DNA of 5,439 nucleotides. It comes from Paenibacillus sp. Lineage in GTDB: Bacteria > Bacillota > Bacilli > Paenibacillales > NBRC-103111. The stretch covers positions 1 through 5,439 of the forward strand of contig JARBUQ010000358.1 in assembly GCA_029239545.1 (NCBI GenBank). Reading direction: 5' to 3'. The position numbers and the translations under genes are program-made. Below, piece by piece: positions 1 to 5,439 of the stretch. The notes beneath the pieces are model-generated. The model was given only the letters and a program-made list of their open reading frames with translations. It was not told the DNA's origin and ran no database searches. Numbering within the stretch: the stretch's first letter is position 1; each line of letters starts with the position of its first letter.

Positions 1-522
1 ATCGATATAAAACCCGCCGCCAAATGGATTTTGAAGAAACCCTTCTATTACCTGCTCCCGTTGTACAACCCCTTCCCAGCGGAAATCCGGGTCGATCATC
101 AACCACTCCTCCTCCCTCTCTGTCTTGGATACAATCAGAAAATGAGGAAAAGGCTTCTGATGAAATTTATTCTCACGCTCCGGCATGTAAGACATGTCAA
201 TCTGGACGACGATCGAGCGGTACTTCGGACATTCATCCATAAGAGTTAGCAAAGTTGTAAGATTGTCGGTCTGATTTCTCGTTCGATCGTACCATTCATG
301 GACCTTGGGACCGAATAGCTGCTCGAACCAATACAGGAAATAGTCATGTGTCAGATTGTGCTGATAATAAGTAATTTCGCCCATGGACGTAACATCAAAC
401 GCTGCATCCCATACTCCGAAATAGAAGGGGCGAGTGTCGATCGAACTGTTTCTTTTCACAATTTCACAGAAGCAACTTACGATACAATGGACTTTAATGC
501 TCACTTCTACTTGGCTGCTCAA
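1..522 (-). CDS. asbE: AsbE-like petrobactin aryl transferase, 3' part cut by window
   Basis: AsbE-type protein that in petrobactin assembly transfers the dihydroxybenzoyl group from the AsbD thioester to a primary amine of spermidine or of a citryl-spermidine intermediate. 174 codons are open to the left edge; the family is, from memory, about 320-330 residues, so roughly half is visible. Conserved-looking blocks are VHCIVSCFCEIVKR (11-24), RPFYFGVWDAAFDVT (31-45), ITYYQHNLTHDYF (50-62), YMPERENKFHQKPFPHFLIV (112-131) and EEWLMIDPDFRWEG (138-151). I chose the TTG at 522..520 because an in-frame TGA lies at 537..535, GAGGAG stands 8 bases before the TTG, and no ATG occurs in frame before the VHCIVSCFCE block. 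A GTG at 504..502 is the alternative but has no ribosome site. The Cys-rich start plus PHFLI and IDPD segments recall papain/C39-like acyltransferases such as BtrH; this is inference. No membrane segment or signal peptide is seen. Confidence 0.9.
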   Translation of the reverse strand, partial: MSSQVEVSIKVHCIVSCFCEIVKRNSSIDTRPFYFGVWDAAFDVTSMGEITYYQHNLTHDYFLYWFEQLFGPKVHEWYDRTRNQTDNLTTLLTLMDECPKYRSIVVQIDMSYMPERENKFHQKPFPHFLIVSKTEREEEWLMIDPDFRWEGVVQREQVIEGFLQNPFGGGFYID

Positions 523-530
523 GGCTGATG

Positions 531-536
531 CTCCTC
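531..536 (-). promoter_or_regulatory. Ribosome binding site that fixes the asbE TTG start
   Basis: On the minus strand GAGGAG lies 8 bases before TTG at 522..520, in the 21-base gap between the asbD stop and asbE. It is the only good Shine-Dalgarno match near the N-terminus of the AsbE frame, and it supports TTG over the GTG six codons further in. Confidence 0.8.
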
Positions 537-543
537 ACGTTCA

Positions 544-825
544 TTATTCCAACATCTCGACTGGTTCGCATGGGGGTAACGTATCCATGAAATCGAGCAA
601 AGTTCCCATTGTCGAAAAAGCTCTGGGATCCACTTCGTTATCAGGTACGCTCAGATGCAGCTCTGTCTCCATATACACTATCAGCTGCACGATCATTACG
701 GAATCAATCCGCAAATCTTCATTCAGCCGCTTTTCATCATCCCAATTATCGCTATTAACCTGCAGCTTCTCTTTCATCAGACTGATCAAGCGCTCTCTAC
801 GCTGCTCACGTATGCTATAGGTCAT
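544..825 (-). CDS. asbD: AsbD-like aryl carrier protein
   Basis: Small stand-alone carrier protein of 93 residues, the usual size for the family. Its 4'-phosphopantetheine arm would hold the 3,4-dihydroxybenzoyl thioester made by AsbC and present it to AsbE. The attachment site is Ser42 in LRIDSVMIVQLIVYMETEL (38-56): a DSxx motif at the start of helix II, followed by the hydrophobic and acidic pattern of acyl carrier proteins. The N-terminal helix (about 5-22) is charged, and VPDNEVDPRAFSTMGTLLDFM (60-80) is the typical third/fourth helix region. It is acidic overall. A phosphopantetheinyl transferase is required and is not in the window. The ATG at 825..823 overlaps the asbC stop (ATGA), with a GGAGGA ribosome site 6 bases upstream. 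The match to AsbD is from memory of its DSVM...VDP.AF wording plus context, and I consider it strong. Confidence 0.94.
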   Translation of the reverse strand: MTYSIREQRRERLISLMKEKLQVNSDNWDDEKRLNEDLRIDSVMIVQLIVYMETELHLSVPDNEVDPRAFSTMGTLLDFMDTLPPCEPVEMLE

Positions 826-2075
826 GTTTGTTCCTCCATTTCAAGCAGCCTTCGACTAATTTTTCCGCTTGCCGGCTTCTTAATTTGTGCAGTTAATTCG
901 ATCTGCTGTGGAATTTTGTAGGGAGGCAGCCCTTGCACACACCATTCTCTGACTAGGGCTTCTGTGATGGACGGATTGGCAGCAACAATCTTCGCTTTGA
1001 CCATTTCACCTATAACCGGATGCTTTCCTCGATAAACGACTACTTCCTGAACGCCTTCCAGACGCTCGATCCGCTGCTCTACTTCTAACGGATATACCTT
1101 TAACCCGGCCACATTAATCACATCATCCATTCTCGCTACAAAGCGAAGGCTGCCTGTCCCGGATATAAACCCAAGGTCCTGAGTATGAATGGTTCTATCG
1201 CCTAACGAAATAAGAATCTCCAAGGCAGATGCAGCGTCATTTCCTGCTCTCAGCCTAATATGCTTCAATGGTCGCCCTAGGTCCGAATGGGCTTCCATCT
1301 GATTTGACAAGCTGATACAGCCAACCTCTGAACAACCATACTGCTGAAGCATGCAATCTGTCATCCCGCTTAGCTTGCGGTACAAGGAGTCTGGCATAGG
1401 AGCACCTGAGCTGATGAAACGATGAAAACGGATTGACCTCTGAGTAAACCCTGATAGGGCTTGAAATAAGAGTGGAATACCATATACCAGATGGCGTGGT
1501 GTCGCTTGAATGATTCCGAGAGCGAACTTGGGATTCGTATTGCGGATTATAACTGGCTCACTCCCCCTTTCCAATGCGGACAGTACTCCGGACAATAAGC
1601 CATAGGAATGCGAAACCGGCGCAAGTATGATTGGGTTCAGTGTCTCTCCATATTCAAGAGCTTGATTGTACGCATCCAGCTCAGTCTGAATCTCGCTCCA
1701 TGATCTGTGGATGAGTTTGGCTGCACCTGTTGTGCCTGAGCTGTATTGACATATACCCGGCTCCCTTCCCTGTTCCTCCTCCAGGGAACCTGATAGCGGA
1801 ATATAATGCTTCGGGTCCCCAAATAAAAGAGCTGCGCATTCGGCGTCCACTGCAAGCGTTACTGCTGTCTCCAGTGGAGTTTCTCCGTGAATCAACAAAA
1901 GCGAGCCCGCGTTTTTGCGGAAATATTGGACTAGAGAAATTGTATAGATGGGGTCGTGGAAGCAGATCGCATACGTTTTGTTCTCAACCTGCGCGAGATA
2001 GTCGAGTGACTGATAGGTTTGATTGAGAGCTTCCAACTCCATCTTGTCATACCGTGTTGTGTTCACAGTAATCAT
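822..2075 (-). CDS. asbC: AsbC-like 3,4-dihydroxybenzoate-AMP ligase (ANL superfamily)
   Basis: Adenylating enzyme that activates an aryl acid with ATP and transfers it to the carrier protein encoded next. In the asb pathway the substrate is 3,4-dihydroxybenzoate. It has 417 residues, shorter than ordinary 500-550 residue acyl-CoA synthetases but about the length I recall for AsbC, with a reduced N-terminal region. ANL motifs: P-loop YSSGTTGAAK (111-120), SHSYGL (155-160), ISSGAPMP (221-228), QQYGCSEVG (244-252, the YGxxE adenine/Mg motif), TQDLGFI (298-304, ribose-binding Asp), the hinge RMDDVINVAGLKVYPLEVE (315-333) and the C-terminal PASGKISRR (401-409) with the probable catalytic Lys406. 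All core residues are intact. The ATG at 2075..2073 overlaps the asbB stop as ATGA; AGGAGG stands 11 bases upstream, slightly far but acceptable. Substrate choice for 3,4- rather than 2,3-dihydroxybenzoate is inferred from operon context and not read from residues. Confidence 0.93.
   Translation of the reverse strand: MITVNTTRYDKMELEALNQTYQSLDYLAQVENKTYAICFHDPIYTISLVQYFRKNAGSLLLIHGETPLETAVTLAVDAECAALLFGDPKHYIPLSGSLEEEQGREPGICQYSSGTTGAAKLIHRSWSEIQTELDAYNQALEYGETLNPIILAPVSHSYGLLSGVLSALERGSEPVIIRNTNPKFALGIIQATPRHLVYGIPLLFQALSGFTQRSIRFHRFISSGAPMPDSLYRKLSGMTDCMLQQYGCSEVGCISLSNQMEAHSDLGRPLKHIRLRAGNDAASALEILISLGDRTIHTQDLGFISGTGSLRFVARMDDVINVAGLKVYPLEVEQRIERLEGVQEVVVYRGKHPVIGEMVKAKIVAANPSITEALVREWCVQGLPPYKIPQQIELTAQIKKPASGKISRRLLEMEEQT
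832..837 (-). promoter_or_regulatory. Ribosome binding site of asbD
   Basis: GGAGGA on the minus strand, 6 bases before the asbD ATG and inside the last codons of asbC. Together with the ATGA overlap it indicates both independent initiation and translational coupling. Confidence 0.75.
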
Positions 2076-3916
2076 GTATGCATAGCCCTCCTCTGTTCGA
2101 ATGACTTGATTATTCCAATTGGTGTTGTCCGTCCCGCCGCATCTAACGGATTGGGCGACTCATGCACCATCAGCGAATCATCCGGATATAATCGCCGCCT
2201 TGTTAGCTGTTCAATTCGGCAAGTCGGCGTGAATAGATCGATTTGTTGAAGTCGTATCTGCAATTGAGGAAACCGATCGAAGTGTTCCTCTATTACGGAT
2301 CTAACCAACACCCAGAATGACGGTTCATCGTACTTGTATTGATCAGCCAGAAACATGGCAAGCTCCCCAAAATTCATGAAGAACAAACAATCTGTTGTCA
2401 GCTCACGAACCAACCGCAGGCTATCCATCTCAAAGCCTCTGTTCGGTATGGCTGTATCGTAGAAAGGATGAAGTGATGTAAAGTCAGGAAGAAGCCCCGA
2501 ATTTGCCAGATAATCAGGGAAATACTCCACTCCTTCATGAAAATCTTTGAGCGCCACTCTAGAAGGTACACCGTCCTTATGGATCAGCACCATATTTTGC
2601 GCATGAGCCTCCAATGCGAGCCCATGACCTACTAATAGATGAATTACAGGCAGCATAGTCACTTGCAGCAGGCAGTGAAGCCAATACTCGAGACCTTGTC
2701 GCTCAATCCAATGATCAATGACAGGCCTGCCATCCGCTTCTAAAGCAGTGAGCGCGTTCATCGGGACCGCGCCCTCCCCTTGTTCCAGATAGAGGTGTAT
2801 GCTTTCCCGCCATATGCAGCCAATCACACCGTATGAGAGGCCTGCATGCTCGGAAAGTATAACCATTCGGGATTGCTGCATCAGGTAATCATCTGTTGAG
2901 ATAACCTGATGCAGCCAGGACGATACACGGGCTGCACACGCCACGGAATGCGGAGTGAGCCCCCGCATCGAGGATGTATTCCTAATATGTAAGGACAACT
3001 TCAAACAGGATTTGCTTGGTTGCGAGCAATTATAGAGAGTCCGAATGGATTGCTGGGCGCGATATAAATCCTCGGACGGGCCTAGCACCACAATTCGCTT
3101 ACTGCGCAGCTCCTCAATAACGGCTGGGAGCGCTTGGCGTTCCCATTGCCAAGGATGAACGGGAACATACAGGTATGACTCCGCTAGTCCACCATTCAGT
3201 CGCACAATAGAATCGAAGTGTTTCAATGTTTCCCTACTTAACTCTTCTTGCAGCATTTTTCTGTACCGATCAGCCCCCGCAACGAACAAACCATCCAATG
3301 AACGGTCAATAGCAATCCAGATCGGAGTTATGTGTCTTTTGAATTCAGGTCCATACAAGTCATTGTCTGTTATATCGAACCCCATTCGGGATTTGTAGCA
3401 GGGATGATAGGGATGACCGTCTACCAATGCACTCTCAATAACATCATAGGGAATTTGCTGCAAAGAGACCGAGGGCTCCAGTGAAAGCATGTATCGAGAC
3501 ATTGTGTCCTTCAACACAGTCTGTTCCAGCTCCAGAATGAACATATCAAGCATGCTTCTGTTGACTGTCGAGGCATTATAGTTGAATAGCTCCATCATGA
3601 ATTGACTTAGAGACGCTGCCTCCTGCTCCTGGGCTTCTTGCCCCTTCCTCATTAGGGGGTGCTTGTTTAATCGGATTCTCCCAAACGAGAAACGCTCTGT
3701 CCCATAACATCTATATAACACCGGTTCCCTGGTTTCTGATGTTCCATGAATCGTGAATTCGATCTCGTCTTTTGCAATTTTCCTCCTGTCAGCACGTATA
3801 ATCCCTTCATAAATCAATGATTCAATAAGCTGTCTGAACACTCTCCTGCGAGCTTGCAAGTACGATGGCGATAATAACGCATTACATAACTCCATATGGA
3901 CGGGCAGATGACTCAT
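2072..3916 (-). CDS. asbB: AsbB-like NIS siderophore synthetase (IucA/IucC family)
   Basis: Second NIS synthetase of the operon. In petrobactin assembly AsbB performs the second citrate amidation, adding a spermidine arm to the mono-substituted citrate made by AsbA. It is complete at 614 residues, close to the family's usual 580-620. Motifs in order: a conserved N-terminal stretch RRRVFRQLIESLIYEGII (23-40), DGHPYHPCYKSRMGF (166-180), VPVHPWQWE (251-259), QQSIRTLYN (288-296), KLSLHIRNTSSMR (306-318), GCIWRES (366-372), LEAHAQN (435-441) and VALKDFHEG (454-462). All expected ATP- and substrate-binding positions are present and no frameshift is seen. The ATG at 3916..3914 overlaps the asbA stop as ATGA and has a GGGAG ribosome site 9 bases upstream. 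An internal Met at residue 8 lacks such a site. Wording such as KDFHEG and PWQWE, unlike the neighbouring AsbA copy, suggests the AsbB-type (type C) branch. The two synthetases are paralogues and not a recent duplication. Confidence 0.95.
   Translation of the reverse strand: MSHLPVHMELCNALLSPSYLQARRRVFRQLIESLIYEGIIRADRRKIAKDEIEFTIHGTSETREPVLYRCYGTERFSFGRIRLNKHPLMRKGQEAQEQEAASLSQFMMELFNYNASTVNRSMLDMFILELEQTVLKDTMSRYMLSLEPSVSLQQIPYDVIESALVDGHPYHPCYKSRMGFDITDNDLYGPEFKRHITPIWIAIDRSLDGLFVAGADRYRKMLQEELSRETLKHFDSIVRLNGGLAESYLYVPVHPWQWERQALPAVIEELRSKRIVVLGPSEDLYRAQQSIRTLYNCSQPSKSCLKLSLHIRNTSSMRGLTPHSVACAARVSSWLHQVISTDDYLMQQSRMVILSEHAGLSYGVIGCIWRESIHLYLEQGEGAVPMNALTALEADGRPVIDHWIERQGLEYWLHCLLQVTMLPVIHLLVGHGLALEAHAQNMVLIHKDGVPSRVALKDFHEGVEYFPDYLANSGLLPDFTSLHPFYDTAIPNRGFEMDSLRLVRELTTDCLFFMNFGELAMFLADQYKYDEPSFWVLVRSVIEEHFDRFPQLQIRLQQIDLFTPTCRIEQLTRRRLYPDDSLMVHESPNPLDAAGRTTPIGIIKSFEQRRAMHT
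2087..2094 (-). promoter_or_regulatory. Ribosome binding site of asbC
   Basis: AGAGGAGG on the minus strand inside the 3' end of asbB. The spacing from AGGAGG to the ATG at 2075 is 11 bases, longer than ideal, so coupling through the ATGA overlap with asbB may matter more here. Confidence 0.65.
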
Positions 3917-5439
3917 GCTTGACCACTCCCGATTAACTTAGCGTCCTGCCGCCAAAGAAATGTAACCTGCTTCGCTTTGTGAATAATCTGCATACTGGGC
4001 AGCTCTTTTACAAGAGGGTTGTCAATATTGACATATACAGCCTGCTCCAATTCACTGTTGAGCTCATCGATATCGATTAAGCGGGTTAACAAATTGGCTT
4101 TGCAGGGGATCCCATTATCCTTCAGCAAGCTGTCAAGGAAACAGGAAGAGTGCCGATTCATCGGGAGAAACGATTCAAGAGCAGAACGGAGCTCAGCAAG
4201 CAGCAGTCTCTCATCAATCAGACCTTCCGAGCCAAATCCGTTAATCATACCTAACATATGGTTCACAATCAGGTAATAGCGGAACCGTTCATCCACGATT
4301 GAGTCGTCATATATATTCCCGCTTTCCCTACCTATTCCAGGCAAGAGTTGATCAAGCTTGGACGCCATTGAACGGCAATAATAGTAGCCCTGATTATCTC
4401 TGTAATAAAATCGAGACGGATATCCATTGTTAAGGCGGATCAAGCAATTTTGTTGATGAGCCTCCAGAGCAATTCCATATTTCAAATACAACCAGATCAT
4501 AGGTTGGAGAGATAACCGCATATATCGTCGGAACCAATCCAGGCTGACCTGTGCCACACTGCGGCCTTCCTCAGCGGCCAAGTGCTCCATGATCACAGCA
4601 AGCCTGGAACGACTATCCGGAAGCGGATCCTGTACCAAGGCTGCTATCAGTGTAACGTTACGAGCTTCCTCCCCTCGAAATGGATTTTTGCGAATAACCA
4701 GCTCAAAGCCGGATTCCTGCATTCCCTCCTGAGGTAGTAGAGTTAAGTAAGCAAGGTCGTGAATAAACTCAAAATCCGGGTGAAGCTGTCTGAACTCCGG
4801 GATGCAATAATCCAGCAGCCTGCTGGCTTCAAGTCCGCCAATCAGCTCCTTTCTTTTGTTAAGACGCATTGAGTTAGTAATTTTCACCTGAAGAGAAAGC
4901 TTGAGCATATACTCTGCTTCCGAATGATAGACCGTTCGGATCGACGACGTGGGCGAAAAGCCTCTGCCGAGTGCACCAAGATAGCGAAGCTTCCCCGTCT
5001 TAAGCCATTCCTGCGTGCAGCTTTGGCTGAGCAGCCACTCTGCTTGATGAGGATGTACGGGAATTAAGGCTTTGTCATCCATCTCTCTGCAATATTGCTC
5101 CATGAACTCTTGGCTGATTGCCGGGTCTGCTAACAGCTCTCGCTTCACAAGATCGACGGCTGAGCAATCCAGTACCGATTCCTCTTGAACAAGGCTCCTA
5201 TTTGCTGAGAAATAGTGAAGCTGGAATTGACCCTTCAACTCTGGTGCATAATTATTCTGCTTCCATTCAATGAACCCTTGTCTGCTCTTAGGAGTCGGAT
5301 GGTTGGGATGTCCAAATATGAGGGCCTGCTCATTCCGGAGGAAATCGAGCTCCATATCATATAAGCTAGCCGTATCATTTTGCCTGACTGCAATGAAGCT
5401 CTCCATGTTCTCGCAGCTTTGAATCACTCGCTGTATGAG
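3913..5439 (-). CDS. asbA: AsbA-like NIS siderophore synthetase (IucA/IucC family), 5' end cut by window
   Basis: NIS synthetase that in the petrobactin pathway uses ATP to activate a carboxylate of citrate and condense it with spermidine in the cytoplasm. 508 residues are visible. The frame is open to the right edge: four sense codons precede a GTG at 5427..5425, which is therefore probably internal. From memory AsbA is about 600 residues, so roughly 100 N-terminal residues lie outside. Counting from that GTG, the IucA/IucC motifs are GHPNHPTPKSRQGF (39-52), IPVHPHQAEW (122-131), TSSIRTVY (160-167), KLSLQVKITNSMR (176-188), LEAHQQN (321-327) and YYRDNQG (341-347), in the family order. These His, Lys, Arg and Asn positions form the ATP/citrate pocket in known family members. 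After the family's usual NPLV end (470-473) there is an extra basic tail of about 31 residues. The stop overlaps the asbB start by 4 bases. The assignment to AsbA rather than another type A synthetase rests on motif wording and on the downstream asbB, asbC, asbD and asbE order. Confidence 0.93.
   Translation of the reverse strand, partial: LIQRVIQSCENMESFIAVRQNDTASLYDMELDFLRNEQALIFGHPNHPTPKSRQGFIEWKQNNYAPELKGQFQLHYFSANRSLVQEESVLDCSAVDLVKRELLADPAISQEFMEQYCREMDDKALIPVHPHQAEWLLSQSCTQEWLKTGKLRYLGALGRGFSPTSSIRTVYHSEAEYMLKLSLQVKITNSMRLNKRKELIGGLEASRLLDYCIPEFRQLHPDFEFIHDLAYLTLLPQEGMQESGFELVIRKNPFRGEEARNVTLIAALVQDPLPDSRSRLAVIMEHLAAEEGRSVAQVSLDWFRRYMRLSLQPMIWLYLKYGIALEAHQQNCLIRLNNGYPSRFYYRDNQGYYYCRSMASKLDQLLPGIGRESGNIYDDSIVDERFRYYLIVNHMLGMINGFGSEGLIDERLLLAELRSALESFLPMNRHSSCFLDSLLKDNGIPCKANLLTRLIDIDELNSELEQAVYVNIDNPLVKELPSMQIIHKAKQVTFLWRQDAKLIGSGQA
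3926..3930 (-). promoter_or_regulatory. Ribosome binding site of asbB
   Basis: GGGAG on the minus strand, 9 bases before the asbB ATG at 3916 and within the 3' end of asbA. It supports the first ATG over the internal Met at residue 8. Confidence 0.6.

Noticed and set aside
24..249. Two overlapping plus-strand open frames of 72 codons each
   Set aside because: Both lie opposite the continuous AsbE frame, which has clear conserved blocks. Their Pro/Ser-rich translations look like reverse-strand artefacts.
280..449. Repeated CGATCG-type palindromes (near 284 and 439) as possible operators
   Set aside because: They are short, lie inside the asbE coding frame, and do not resemble a Fur box (GATAATGATTATC type). 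Chance is sufficient explanation.
434..820. Plus-strand open frame of 128 codons opposite asbD and the start of asbE
   Set aside because: It is antisense to two well-supported genes, rich in Ser, Thr and Ile with no recognisable motif, and has no convincing ribosome site. It is a shadow of the carrier-protein gene.
1637..2249. Open frames on both strands within asbC and the 3' end of asbB
   Set aside because: All overlap the asbC and asbB frames, whose motifs are intact, and none shows a domain or a good start signal.
5425..5427. GTG as the true start of the asbA-like gene
   Set aside because: The frame is open upstream to the window edge, the visible part begins about 100 residues into the usual AsbA length, and no ribosome site precedes the GTG in the 12 visible bases.
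1..5439. Internal promoter, terminator, riboswitch, CRISPR or insertion sequence
   Set aside because: The genes are packed with overlaps or a 21-base gap, and I saw no hairpin followed by a T-run, no array of repeats and no transposase-like frame.

Overview
The window is a compact, single-direction operon fragment, all genes on the minus strand, reading from the right edge (upstream) to the left edge (downstream). The gene order and protein motifs match the petrobactin (3,4-catecholate/citrate siderophore) cluster asbABCDE known from Bacillus anthracis/cereus. Both ends are cut. The first gene (asbA-like) lacks its N-terminus and the last visible gene (asbE-like) lacks its C-terminal part. 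Any asbF (3-dehydroshikimate dehydratase), the promoter, a Fur operator and the terminator would lie outside.

Layout from upstream to downstream: asbA-like NIS synthetase (5439 to 3913, partial), asbB-like NIS synthetase (3916 to 2072), asbC-like aryl-AMP ligase (2075 to 822), asbD-like aryl carrier protein (825 to 544), and asbE-like aryl transferase (522 to 1, partial). The first three junctions are 4-base ATGA stop/start overlaps. The asbD/asbE junction is a 21-base gap, with a strong GAGGAG ribosome binding site in front of a TTG start. There is no gene-free stretch over 300 bases, and I see no RNA gene, mobile element, repeat array or internal terminator.

How the genes work together, from established knowledge of the asb pathway: AsbC adenylates 3,4-dihydroxybenzoate (3,4-DHB) and loads it on the phosphopantetheine arm of AsbD. 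AsbE moves the aryl group from AsbD to an amine of spermidine (or of a citryl-spermidine intermediate). AsbA and AsbB, two ATP-dependent NIS synthetases, join the spermidine arms to the two terminal carboxylates of citrate. That the same product is made here is inference from homology.

The organism is probably a low-to-mid GC Bacillota of the order Bacillales. Supporting signs are purine-rich GGAGG-type ribosome sites, a TTG start and close similarity to Bacillus asb proteins. By eye the composition is richer in G+C than B. cereus-group DNA, and the proteins differ clearly from my memory of the B. anthracis ones. A Paenibacillaceae-like host is my best guess, not a demonstrated one. This is mostly a known system in what may be a less studied host. 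The points worth a second look are the AsbE start and its possible papain/C39-like catalytic residues, the AsbA C-terminal tail, and the small ORF at the asbD/asbE junction.
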